From Aplidium turbinatum (lineage: Eukaryota > Chordata > Ascidiacea > Aplousobranchia > Polyclinidae), in contig OU964921.1 in assembly GCA_918807975.1 (NCBI GenBank), forward strand, positions 15,161,498 to 15,225,497: 64,000 bases of DNA. The letters are read 5' to 3'. Both the position numbers and the translations under genes were made by a program. How positions within the stretch are numbered: the first letter of the stretch is position 1; each line of letters starts with the position of its first letter. Shown here one piece after another: positions 47,309 to 59,532 of the stretch. The notes beneath the pieces were generated by a model that saw nothing but the letters and a program-made list of their open reading frames with translations, did not search any database and had not been told where the DNA came from.

Positions 47309-50300
47309 CTCTACAACATACCAAAAGAACGGCGCTCCTGCTAGCAGGCTACTCGCTTTCAGCAGCGCCGGTCTTTGGGGTGTGCGATCGCACAGGGCCC
47401 GCAATTTACTCAGAAAATGCAGTAATTTTTGTCATTTTCAATGAAAAAAATTCAATTCGATTCACAAGCAACACATGTAAATGATGTAAGTAAGTCCGTC
47501 GGGCGAAGTCAGGTGTCGTGTCAACTGTGTCAACGTGTCAATAAATTAAATTTTATTGTAATACTATTGTGAGTGTTAGCCTGGTCAAATGCAAGTTCAG
47601 ACTTTACAAAAAAATCTATTGATTTGTTTTCTTACAAAAAGCAGGAAAAAGGAATGGGAAGTTTAATTGTGGATATTGTTGTATAAGCCGACTTCTACAC
47701 CTAGCAATGATGGCCTAATTATATCCAATTTTTTGCAGCAGAATTTGTTCAAGCCCGAAGGATTGCAAATTGTTTATAAATCTTATTTTTGGATTTTTGG
47801 TAAATAGTTTAAATAACCTGCCAAAAAGTTTACAAGCTTTAACTTTTATTAGAAGAAATTTAGCTTAACTACTACCATATCTAAAACAAGAAAAACATTT
47901 CGAAACAAAGCGGAGTTTCTAAGAACTAGCCTATCATTATTATCTTTATGATAAAGGAGCTGTACCGGTGTAACGGTCCAGGAGTTACTGCGGTCTGAAA
48001 GTTACCGTAACTTCTGGACCGCGTATACGCGGTCTGAAAGTTACTGCCAGTTCAGAAGTTACTAAAACAGGGTTTTCAGATTTGACGCTTGCAGCAGATT
48101 TGTATAAATGATTTCAACATTGGAAACATGTTGAACTTGAAGACTTATCCACCATTGCATCTTAAATGATTTACAGCAGAAACGTAATTGGGAATGAAGC
48201 GAAAATAAGATGAAAGTTAAAAGATGAGTTTTGTACCAGAAATTGTTGCTGTTTTGGAATGAAATTTGAATTTGTAACCTAACAATTTACGTAGGATATC
48301 ATTTTAACCTGATTTGTTTGTATTATACCATTTGAAGTTGTGTCCGTGCCTTAAGCTGGGTTTAGACTACGTGCGTTTTACGTGCGGTTTTGTTGCGTTG
48401 CGATTTACGTGCGTGTTGTCTCAAACAGCTCGCGTTTACACTACTTGCGGTTTTCATGCGTACAGTGTTACGTCATTTTGAAAATATAGGTTATTCCCCT
48501 ACATTGATGTCAATCAGCTGATCTAGTTGACATCACTTCAGTTCTGTCAATGCGATCATTACAATACATGTTGAGTTTTACTTCCTCTGCACAAATGACT
48601 TTCACAGAAAGAAACAAGCTCATAACACAAGTAATTGAACTCTAGACTACACTAGCTATTAGCACACAATGATATCAAAGTAGAACACTTTTGAGGGTCA
48701 TATATTGCGAATGAAAAAGCCAAAAAAAAATTACTTATCAATATGGAGTGCAGAGTGGCATCCAGATTTTTAAAGCAATGCCAGATACATTTGATTGCAC
48801 CGAGTGGGTTCTTGTGTTAAAATAAACTTTGTTACATGTGGACCAACACCAAGAGTGTACCACTGGAATTTTTAGACAGGCTATGTTTTTAGAATAACCT
48901 TGGATTCTAAACTCATGTTTAGCAAACACTTCGAAAACTAAACTGTCTATTTCTGGGCTATATATTTTTTGATTACATTGACCTTGCATTCCAACCATTT
49001 TGCCCCTTGACCTTGGTATCTTTGTTCAACAACCTTTCTTGTTTTATAACCTTTGAGGAATAACTTTGAATTCTTTGTTGGCTTTTTAGTAGATTGGTTT
49101 CTTTATTTAAATGTTAAAAGTTGAAACTATACCACAAGTCTATTGCTAAAAATTGCTTTCCTATATGCACTCAGCATAAAGAGCACTAAAAATGCCAGCA
49201 ATGTAAACCACTGAGCAATGCAATTGCATATTTGTGTAAATATACACTATACAATACAGGGTGTATGAGATCTCACAGATCACTACCATTTGTGATGGAC
49301 TAAATTTTCTGATATTATGACAGGCTATAGTTTAATAGCTGTTTATTTTCTGCTTTCATAACTATTAATAGGCTAAAACAAAAAAAAACTGAATGCAATT
49401 CAACTTTATTTGTCACCAGCGAATCAAAACTTACATAGTATTTTTGCATGTTGGCAGTTTTCTGTAGGCTATACTTGTTTATAGGCTATGCACAAATAAT
49501 GAAAAAAGTAGATGCTACAAATTTGGTAGAAGCAAATAAAAATAGCACTAACAGAATTAAAAAGGTTGCAAAGTCACAACAATGACAAATATGGACAAAG
49601 AATTCTTTGTAATAGCAATGTTGATAATAATAAATCACCATTATAGTTGACAATTTTTGGCTGTTTATCAACAAATCTATAGGCCAGCAATGCCAGTTAT
49701 TCATCACAACAAATAATTTTCAGTAAACAAATTCTCTTGTGTTAATCTGCATAATGATGGCAATTACAATATTCTATATTGACATGTTTGTGTCACACAT
49801 GTATGGAATAATGTCAGTTAATATTACACTTTTGTCAAATCAATTGTAATGCCTAAGAACACATACTATAACATGATATGTTATGTGTGTGTTCTTACCA
49901 CCAAATTCCTTTAAGGGTGATTGTAATGAAATTCACAGCCAAAGTAATCATAAGAACAAATGACTTCAGAATACTTAATTTTAAAAGTGATTGTAATAAA
50001 ACACATAGTCAAAGTAACCATAAAAACCCATAACTTCAAAACTGAAATACAAAAACAAAATGAAATAGGCTATAAGCAAATATACACCTCAAGTCTACAT
50101 GTATACTTTTGAAATATTGTATCATACTAGAATAGGTGTAATGTATTAATTCTGATATAGTATATGTCTATGACAGTACAATGATTATGCAGTTCAAATT
50201 CTTTATCATGGACTTTATATTGATGTAGAAAGTGCAAGACTTCAACTTTCAACAGCAGAAGAATCATCATGAGTCCGATAAGACCACAAACATATCTGCA

Positions 50301-50766
50301 AAACAAATGAAATTACAATCAACGAAGATACACATAAATGCAGTTTTTATGTTCATAGCAAAATGTGACTGAGAGACATAGCCTATAAACCTCTGAGAAG
50401 GAACATTACTTTATTTTGTCTACAAAGAACAATGGACAAGCCAAAATAGCGTTCACACTGTTTGGTAATAATGGCAGTTGTATCAACTATCAGCTACACT
50501 TTGTTTTTATGCAGTATGCTCAAGATATATATGCATTTGGAATAAGATCATCATTGTATGAGGTTCTGGGGCCGAAGTATCATCCTACAACAAACCAATA
50601 TAAACTAGGTTGTATAATTAGGTACGGCATAGCAGTAATCTACAAACACATTGCTCACTCAACTAGTTGACAATTAATTTGGCCTATTTCAATGTATGAG
50701 GTGAAATGTGCCATGCAGGCCTACACTATAAGGGAAGTTTGGACCACTTAGCAAATTTTCAAAATT
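47309..50766. other. Long stretch without recognised gene
   Basis: Holds a hairpin-rich block at 47966-48060 (GCGGTCTGAAAGTTAC twice, plus an inverted relative), an ACGTGCG-rich patch at 48360-48480 that looks like the end of an unknown transposon, an imperfect hairpin at 49854-49898 (AAGAACACA...TGTGTTCTT) and a ~74-bp imperfect tandem pair at 49916-50042. One weak minus-strand exon candidate near 50100-50295 is given under findings. Confidence 0.5.
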
Positions 50767-50839
50767 CTATTGAAAGCCAACACAGCACAATACAAACTTT
50801 CAAAACACCAATCATTCTTTGTGGCCATGATAAAAATAT
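50767..50839 (+). repeat. 73-bp direct repeat, left copy
   Basis: Identical base for base with 62273-62345 (starts CTATTGAAAGCCAACACAGC). It lies 44 bp outside the left inverted terminus of the MULE segment. Confidence 0.85.
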
Positions 50840-51107
50840 CGAAGTGGCTATTCTTACAACATATTGTAAAACTAGCCTCTGAAGCTATTCTTACAAGCAC
50901 CACTCAAGCAAGACGTTGTTTACTCGAGCAAGACCTTAATGCGCTCAGGCGTTTCATCCGACGACGCTCATACGTAATTTCGCGCGCATGCGTATTGGCT
51001 TGTGCTGCACACTTGATCGCAGAGTGGACCGCGGTAGTTGCTGATATGATGGTCAGAAATAAAAAAACAACTGAACTGAACTGAACTGAACTGAATCCAT
51101 CGTCATC

Positions 51108-54100
51108 ATGATTACGAAGGGAGCATTATATTACAGTTTTGAGACACTTTCTTCGGCTATTAAGCAATGGGAAAAAGAAAACTTTGTCAATGTTTATGTG
51201 AGAAATTCCATAACAATTGAACGCGCAAAACGACGTCTAGCACTTACATCCACAAAAACCTGGAATGAACAGTTGAAGTATCGTACAATACAGTATGCTT
51301 GTGTGCATGGAGGAAGAACACCCAAATCATGTAGTCAAGGAAAAAGACCAAATCAAAGGTAAGTAATGATGGTTTTGTCCTTGGTGCCCATAGGTTGAGC
51401 TACTCATGTAGCCTATATGCATAAGTTTTGCTAATAGATTGAGTTTTGCATAAGTGCAAATTGCCTACATTCCTTATGAATGCTGAGAACTTAGCAAAAT
51501 GCATATATTCTGCTGAACCATTCCCGCATGCTGTCTATTGTAATTTCCATTGAATTGTCATGCCCAGAATTATTCCTAAGTTGCATTGAATTACCGTAGG
51601 CTACCCATTAGTTTTGTCAATTTCCCCATAAGTTACGTCGAATTTCTCATCAGCACAATTTGTCGAATTACCCGTAAGTCTCATGGAATTATCCATAAAG
51701 ACATGTCTTATGGGTCTTCAACGCAGCTTTTTGGCAATTTGACGTGACTTGTGGGTAAATCGACTAGATTTATGAGAATGCTTGGCTGAACTTGTGGTAA
51801 TTCAACGTGACTTTATGGGTAATCCAGCCGGACTTATGGGTAATTCAGGTGGGCTTATAGGTAATTGGATGCAACTTATGGGCAATTCGACATGACTTGC
51901 AGGTAGGCTACTTCAACGTGAGTTATGGCTAATTCAAGTGTACTTATGGGTGATTCAACACGGCCTATGTCACCTCATCTTTGTTGTTTTTCAGTACTTT
52001 TATAAAAGGTTGTCCATTTGGAATCAAAGTAAATGCGACGTCAGATGGAAAAGCGCTATGCATCACTGAGATTAGTAATGTCAATGATCATAATCATGAT
52101 TTCAATGAAGTAAGTGGAAATAACCCTTTGTACGGTAGTAGTCATAGCCTTTGAGCTATGGTCACACTAGCTCTGTATATGATGAGGCTTTCATCAGAAA
52201 TTATGTGAAGGATAAAAAAGAGCAATAACATTAGGGGGGGGGGGGTTAATCGGCTTTTTTTTTCAAATTCAATTTTAACCGAGGTTTTAGGATACAACAG
52301 TACATTCTAAGAACTCTAGTAAAAAAAATTTGAAATTTCCGTCCAAAACCCCCCTCTATCCAAAAAATTACTTTCCGTGTACAATTGCATTTTGATTATG
52401 ACACTTGAAGTTCAAATATTGTTTGCTACTGTACTAAAACACGTTAAAAATGTTGCAAGACAGATTTTCTGATCTTGACTTCATCGTAAGACACGGTAAA
52501 GTGGTCATTTCACTTTGCGCGCATTACTACGCACATGCTGAATATGACCAGTTTGTGCGAAACTGGTCATATTCAAGCCGTCGATTCACCGAACCTGGTG
52601 ATCTTGCCCATCTCTGTGGGTTGGACACCTGTCAAATGATATGTCGTTTTCTTGATTATGTGCATATAAATTATTTTTCAGAATGCATTTAATTTGATGC
52701 CTAAACAACGAAGATTAAATGAAACAGAAAGCAGTGTGATCGGAGAAATGCTTGCCACCAAAGCAAATAAAAAGTTGGTACAAAAGCACATTGCAGCTTC
52801 TACAGGAAAAACAGTTATTCTTAAAGATCTGCATAATATTGCCGCAAAACAGAGACCTTTGTATGAAAACACCTATGATGAACTTATTAATGAAATGAAG
52901 AAAGAAAAAGGTTAGTCGACAGACAAAACTTTTTTGTCTGTTATACAAGATATGTTCATGCTAAATAGTAGAGATGACTTTCCATGTGCAGTATGATAAG
53001 TAGTGATAGAATGAGCTCCGGTTCCGGTCAAATTCTGGCTCCGTGCTGGAGGTGATGTGACTCCGGCCTAGAGCCGGAGGTGTGTGTGCAAGCTGTGGTC
53101 AGGGTCATGACCTTGGATAAATCTTTTTTTTTTGCATCATTGTAGTACTGCAGCAATGCAAGAATAGGCTACCAGGTTGCCTGTAACATTGGTCAACACC
53201 GCAGGCGTATTTGCAATCTATAGGTCGCTGCTGCAGATTGATTGTCACATGATATTGTGTGTGAGCATTCTTCTTGAACCATTTCAGATATAATGTCAAT
53301 TAAGCAATTCGCGATTGACCTCTCGCTGTAATGGTTTAGACTGCAGATGAATTATTTCGATGACGTGGGTTCAATTCCCCCCATTGCTAGTTCAATTTAA
53401 AGTGTTGACCGCCTGGTTTACCGGTCAATAGACTTCGTCTACTGCAGCGAACTGCGGATTACCAGTACGCACATCATAGTAGGCTACACAAGAAAAATAT
53501 CTAATTTTCAGACGTTTTTCTATTCAGAAAACGTTTGTCTAGTATAACCAACACAGAACCCTACAACGTGTGGAAAATTTGCAACATTGAGCTATAAAGG
53601 GTCAATTGAGAGTATTTTTTGCTTCATTTTCTTCACAAGAATTCATTCTACTTTCCCAACCTCATGCTCCAAAAATTTTTGTTGCAACATAAGGCGCTAT
53701 GGGGATTGTAAGATTGAAAGCGGGATCAAGGAATTCAATCAAAGGTCTTCAATATCTTGAAACAATTCTACATTGAGTGGATAGAAATAGAAAACATTGC
53801 TAAATTTGAAATCTACGTAAAAGTTTACTCCTAATGGATCCTTTTAACGGACCCTAAGCATTGCCATGTGGCATCTGCCGCATCTTTTAGAGAATTGGGT
53901 GAGAGTGGTATACAACCGCTCAGTTGGAACATTGATTATATGATGTAAATATTACCAAAGGCATAAACATCCTTCCTCTGGCCAATAATTAGAATAACAT
54001 AGAATAGAAAACAAATTTCACTAAAAGTTGATGTTTTTGCTTTTAAATCTGATGTAGTCTGGCCCAGGATTGCCAAGATTCTTGCTTTGTAGGGTATACT

Positions 54101-57100
54101 AATCCTCAGTTTATTTTCATTTTAGGTGTCGCAGTAGATGTGTTTGCAGATGATGACAAACAATTGCAGGCGATATACTTTCAAACGAAAGACATGCGGG
54201 AAACCTTTGCGGCATATCCCGAAATGCTGCTGATTGATGCAACCTACAAACTTAATGACTTGAGAATGCCATTATATGTTATGCTGAATGTTGATGGCTT
54301 AGGTCAGAGGGAAATTGTGTGTCTGTGGCTTGTAGCCACTGAAGACAAACTGACTATCAGCAAGCTGTTAACTCAGTTTAAACTCCACAATCCAGCTTGG
54401 GATAAAGTGGAGGTTGTAATGGCTGACAAAGACATGACAGAGCGGGATGCCATGATGAAAATGCTACCTACTGCAAAAATTTTAATTTGCTATTTTCATA
54501 CCCTTTGCACTTTTCGTACAGAAGTTTCCATGGAAAAATTAGGCATTTCTTCAGCCCAAAGGCAGGTATCACTTGAAATTTTAGGAAAACTGGCAAATGC
54601 CAAAAATGAGTCAGCTTATAAGTTAATGTATAACCAATTCGTTGAAACAGTCCCAATTGCTGTCACAACATATTATAACGATAACTGGCATGCTATTCGA
54701 CATCAATGGGTGGATGGACTGAGCAACTTGAAAGCTAATTTTTTGAACATAACTAATAATCGACTGGAATCCATCAATGGAAAGTTGAAAAGTGTCATAA
54801 CAAGATACTCAGGAATGACCATGTTTTTTAAAGATCTGATGGCATGTATCCAATCTCTTTCCACCGAACGTGACCACAAAGCGTCAAATGCTTTCCTTAA
54901 GGTTCCAATGGATGCGATTTCAAGTGTGGCAGAGAGACAATACCAACAGCTACTGACACCATTTGCATATATTCATGTGCAACAACAATTCAAGTTAGCG
55001 GAAAAGGTTGTCATGTCAGAGATTTTGAATGATTCTGCCATAGTAAAATCTCGTGTCCATGGGGAATTGGCAGTCACAACAACAGCATGTCCTTGTGGAT
55101 TCACATCATCAATGCTGCTACCTTGTAGGCATGTCTTGGCAGTTAGAAGGCAGCTCCATATGTCAGAGTACAATCCCAATCTTTGTTCAGAACGGTGGAC
55201 AATGCAATATTTTCTTAAATCCCATCGCCTGACAAGAAACTCACTGGACAACGGTCCTGCATCCACATTACCAGCTGTTGAGATTCTTAACAAGCCTCAA
55301 AGAAGATGTGTTTTATCAGAACAGCAAAAGTATCGCCGGGTTCAAGATATTTCCCAGAAGATTGCGTTAATGATATCTGAACAAGGAATGGATGAATTCC
55401 AATACAACCTGGATAATTTACGACAAATTGCAGAGTTCTTGCAGGAAGGAAAGAAATTCCAAGTTGTGAACTTTTTGGGTCAAACTCAGAAAGGTAGGCC
55501 TATAATTATATGCTAGCACTATTTACTAAATCAGAAAAGCTAGACTACTTTTTCAAATATCTGAAGAGATATGGGTTAGTTACTGCAACTTGCGTCGTGA
55601 TTTTGCACTTTTGCAGTCAATTCTTTTTTGAGCAATGATTTTTATGGCGTTGAGCTATCCAATAGGTGGGCTAATATGTACTGCATGCGCACTAATTTAC
55701 GATTATACAAGGTTGCAGATGCTCAGTAATTCTGCTTTTGTGAACAACTGCATGATCCTTTTCAGGCACTGATACTGGAAGTGCTGCTGCAACATCTTCC
55801 AGCAATGATCCTGGAATTGCATTTCCTACGGTCTCAAACAGTACTTTACAGCACACACCCGGTGACGTCTTGTCGACCGTTGATACCAGTGCGATTATGA
55901 TGCAGACTCCGTCCAGTTCTGTTCAGTCTTTTACAAGTATGTGCTGTTTCTGAAAGCTTCATTTCTGATTAGTTGTCTTTTTTTTCTTGCATTGCATGCT
56001 GCGCTTACACTACGTTTCATGTTTCTTAAGATTATAGCACGGTCTGCATTATTTGATAACTAATAAGTTTATTGACAGGTGATGCAGCATTCTGCAAATA
56101 ATCATCGAGAAACACCTAGCAGATTTTGATAGATACTGGATTGGTTGGCATTCGGTAACCACGCCAGAAGCATGTTTTGGCTGCAACAAAATCTTGTTTT
56201 CAAAAGGTTAATGTAGATTTGTTGACACCTCAAGTGCTCGCTTCCAACTCAAAATACGGTATACCACAATATCTACTGCCAGTGCACGTATTTACGATTA
56301 TACGACATTATGTTCCGCCCAGGACCGTAACCTCGTCAGTTTGGTCCCCATTGCAACAGTGCAACATATCCAATAATTGTCCAGTAAAGACTCGTGCAAC
56401 GCTTCTATTGTTTCTTCATTGCTCAGAGGTGATCCTTTTCAGGCACTGATACTGGAAGTGCTGCTGCAACATCTTCCAGCAATGATCCTGGAATTGCACT
56501 TCCTACAGTCTCAAGTAGTAGTTCACAGCACACACCCGGTGACGTCTTGTCGACCGTTGATACCAGTGCGATTATGATGCAGACACCGTCCAGTTCTATT
56601 CAGTCTTTTACAAGTATGTGCTGTTTCTGAAACATTCATTTCTGATTAGTTGTTTTTTTCTTGCATTGCATAATGCACTATGTTTATTAATTTTTTAATA
56701 AAAACGTTGAAATAGTGATGTTTTCTACGTTGTAGCTTATATTCGATTCTCGTTGTGTTTATTAACAGATGATGCAGGATCAATTAAATTTCCACCAAAG
56801 ATGACGAAACGTGGCAGGCCAAAAGGAGCTGGATTGACAGTCATTGGGTTACCACGCAAGAGACAAAAAAAGAGCGGACCAATTCCATTCAGACTGAAGT
56901 CGTCTTTTCAGAAAGAAGCAGGTTTGTTGCATTTATGTTTGTGTGACTTCATTTTTGTTATAGCCTACGTTAGTTTAAAAAACTACACTTTGACTTCTGT
57001 GGGCCTGCCTAGCCGATAGGCTACGTCAAAGCGTACGTAGGCTACATCAAACAAAGTCACCCATGGTCATATTTTTCAGCAATACTCAGTTGGTTTGTCG

Positions 57101-57456
57101 ATTCTGAGGTAATAGAAGAGGTCTTGCGTCCATTCAGCGATCGACTGATCGAAGAAAATGAAATTGAAACATTGCCCGAAAGAATTCCAATGAAGTGTTT
57201 AGATGAAAACATTGCCATTGCTTCTGTGCGAAGACATTTTTCTTTTGACGGTTGGAAGTTGATGGAGAACCTACTGACCACTTTGCGAAATAAAGGCCGC
57301 TGGTTGTGCACCTCCTGTTTTTTAGATCTTGATGCAGGCGACAGCAGCATGTGCGACTCGTGTCTGGATTGGCACCATCTGAGATGTCTTGGTAGAACAA
57401 TGCCGCCAAAAACGAAGTCTTGGTTCTGCAGGAAATGCAACCTTATGGAGAAGTGA
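51108..57456 (+). CDS. MULE transposase with FAR1-like, DDE, SWIM, AT-hook and PHD modules (ZSWIM1/3-like)
   Basis: Eight exons (51108-51358, 51995-52109, 52682-52910, 54126-55493, 55766-55936, 56443-56613, 56769-56921, 57080-57456) join at GT/AG sites without a stop into 2835 nt, 944 residues. Residues ~1-122 hold a FAR1/WRKY-GCM1-like zinc cluster (ACVHGG, GCPFG, DHNHDF). The DDE core has D236 (LLIDATYK), D299 (VMADKD) and E413 (NRLESINGK). The SWIM finger is C520-x-C522-x9-C532-x-H534. Exons 5 and 6 are duplicated Ser/Thr-rich 57-residue units. Exon 7 has an AT-hook (KRGRPKG). Exon 8 ends in a C4HC3 PHD finger. DDE and SWIM match ZSWIM1/3-type MULE-derived proteins. The likely role is DNA cleavage and strand transfer at its own termini in the nucleus. 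Frame and catalytic residues are intact, so it is active or recently so, or domesticated. The start is the only good ATG before the zinc cluster. Confidence 0.85.
51440..51966. repeat. Inverted array of ~25-bp repeats in intron 1 of the MULE gene
   Basis: The left half has units like GAATTACCCGTAAGTCTCAT. The right half has the reverse, TTATGGGTAATTCAACGTGA, several times. They meet at the near-perfect palindrome 51693-51713 (CCATAAAGACATGTCTTATG...). The transcript could form a long imperfect hairpin within the intron. Confidence 0.7.
53325..53395 (+). repeat. tRNA-like B-box sequence in intron 3
   Basis: GGGTTCAATTCCCCCC fits a T-arm, with TAATGGTTTAGACTGC as a weak A-box 45 bp before. No good acceptor stem. 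SINE or tRNA relic. Confidence 0.35.
55640..56690 (+). repeat. Tandem duplication carrying MULE exons 5 and 6
   Basis: Exons 55766-55936 and 56443-56613 are both 171 bp, nearly identical, and 677 bp apart. The likeness extends into the donor-side introns (GTATGTGCTGTTTCTGAAA). Confidence 0.85.
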
Positions 57457-58202
57457 CATTGAATGTTCAGGTGATACTGCAATCTCGGTTTGTCAATCAA
57501 ACCAAGGATATGTAAACCGTGACCTACGAAAAGACTTATTGGCCTTGACGCGTTATGCTTGAAACTTGTAACATTTGATAAAAATCGTTTCTTCAATGGT
57601 CCTCACATAAAACGCTAACGATGTGTTCTTGAATGACTAATGAGTCCAATCCTGGCATTAAAAGTTCTGATTCATTAGGACATTTAACATTCTTTGGGAG
57701 AGCTGGCTGAAAGTCATGGACTAGTACAGGTTTGTAATGTAGTTGCTGCAATATACTACGGTCCAACAAGACCTTCAACAGTTCACCAATATTCAACTAT
57801 TTTACTGTTTCCAACTTCACACAATTAGTATATGTTGAACTCTTTCATAGCAAATGGTGATACAGAACTTGAAAATAGCAAGTAAAAGGTAGCTCGAAGC
57901 TGCAGTTTTTTTTTTTGACTGACTCACCAGGAGCTGTCATCAGAATAAAACAAACCTAAATGTGGTGAAATAGTCTATTTATAGTAGAAGGAAAGAAGAA
58001 AAACTGGAGCTTCAAACTATCAGCTACCTTATACTCGCTAAATCCAGATTTGTTGCATGTGTGTAGTATTTACATTTCTTCACTGTAATCTTAGGCTATG
58101 GCATAAATGCTTTGATTTCTTATGGCAAAAAATGGGTGATGAAGATCCATAAGTTTATAACAATAAAAAATCAATTGTTTATTGTTGAAGTGGTTGGCTT
58201 CA
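57457..58202. other. 3' flank of the MULE gene
   Basis: No exon supported. AATAAAAC at about 57945 could serve as the poly(A) signal. The rest is AT-rich. Confidence 0.4.
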
Positions 58203-59380
58203 GTTGAAGATGCCATGAGATCCATTGAAGAGTACGAAGCAAAAGCAGGAACGAAGCTTGTTGTTCAGAAACGAGCATACGCTGTTAATGTTGATTTTTA
58301 ACATCCTGTCATTGTAATTCACTAGTGTAATAAGTGTTGATATTCATACTACAATAATAAGCCTTTTCTTTGTTGACAAAGATTCTGAAAAGGTTTCTGC
58401 AAAGCACAGTGTTTTCACCAAAGTAGAGGTTAGGCATCATAAAAGAGGAAACGGTTTACTAACTGCAAAAAATGCTATAAACATATGTAAATGTGTTCTG
58501 TTTCATCAACTTTTCATCTCGTTTCTTAAAGACACGCAGTTTTCAGGTGTAAAAGCTTTGTTGATTCAAAGTTAGCCTAGCCTACTTCACTGACCTCTTT
58601 TGTATTTTTTCCATCTAGTTTGCCAAATCCATACGCCTATGTGGTGTTATTGATTGGACCAAGTGACATGTCCAGCAGTAACCAAAGGCAGGGTTTGGGT
58701 CACAACCAATGTTTGTTTTGAGACAATTTATTTTTTACCATATTCACGTAGTAGGCTTGGTGGTTTTCAATGTTACGTAGCCTACAGTACCGTATATTAT
58801 TTCTGTAGGCTACTATCATAAGATGAAAATTTAGTTGATTGTAACTCATCTTAGATGAAGAGAATACGATTGTTGCATCGTTACGGCCAAGGCATTTGCC
58901 TCTTGGATGCAACTTACAAGACGTCCAAGTATTCCCTTCCTCTATTTTTTCTTTGCGTCAGAACGAATGTTGGTTACCAGGTTGTTGCTACGTTTATTAT
59001 CCAAAATGAACAAGCTTCGGACATAGCAGAAGCACTTTCTGTTGTAAAAGGGTGGTCAGAAAACTGGAACTCTTCGTTTTTCATGACCGATAAATGTGAG
59101 GCGGAAATCAAGGCCATCGAAAGCGTTTTTTCAAGTTAGTGAATTGCATTAACATTTTCGTTGCTTGTGTGCTGTCTCCATTGCTCATGCATTTGTGTCG
59201 TCACTGTTAAGTTGCTACTGTACTTTACCACTCAGTGCCCACGACTTCTTGTTCCGCAGATTGCTACGTGTTACTCTGTGCCTTTCATCGCGAACAAGCC
59301 TGGGAAAGGTGGATGAGGAAAAGTGACAATGGCGTTCGCGATGATAAAGCAATTGTGCTGACATACTGGACGCAATGAAG
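58203..59380 (+). pseudogene. Second MULE-type transposase, fragmentary
   Basis: The first piece (58203-58301, VEDAMRSIEEYEAKAGTKLV) resembles the start of FAR1-like N-termini and ends in a stop. A second piece, about 58855-59131, has LLDATYKTSKYSLPLFF (first Asp region) and MTDKCEAEIKAI (second Asp region). It can splice at a GTTAGT donor to 59260-59380, with LCAFHREQAWERWMRK and a stop at about 59378. The sequence differs from the intact gene, so this is a different MULE subfamily. The glutamate and SWIM regions are absent. Confidence 0.7.
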
Positions 59381-59532
59381 AAAGCAACTACATAGAACAG
59401 ACTTGTTTGCAATCAAACCAGGCGACAATGAGCGATTGGCAAACGCGATACCCCCCTATTCAGGGATAATATGCGTGTCTGTGACCGCAGGGGACCTGGA
59501 GCCGAGTTGTTTTGCACGTTGATAGCACCATG

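Noticed and set aside
48738-48998. 86-codon minus-strand open frame
   Set aside because: No recognisable domain or neighbouring exon support.
51440-51966. Short regular repeats considered as a CRISPR-like array
   Set aside because: Units are degenerate, change direction in the middle, have no spacers and sit in a eukaryotic intron.
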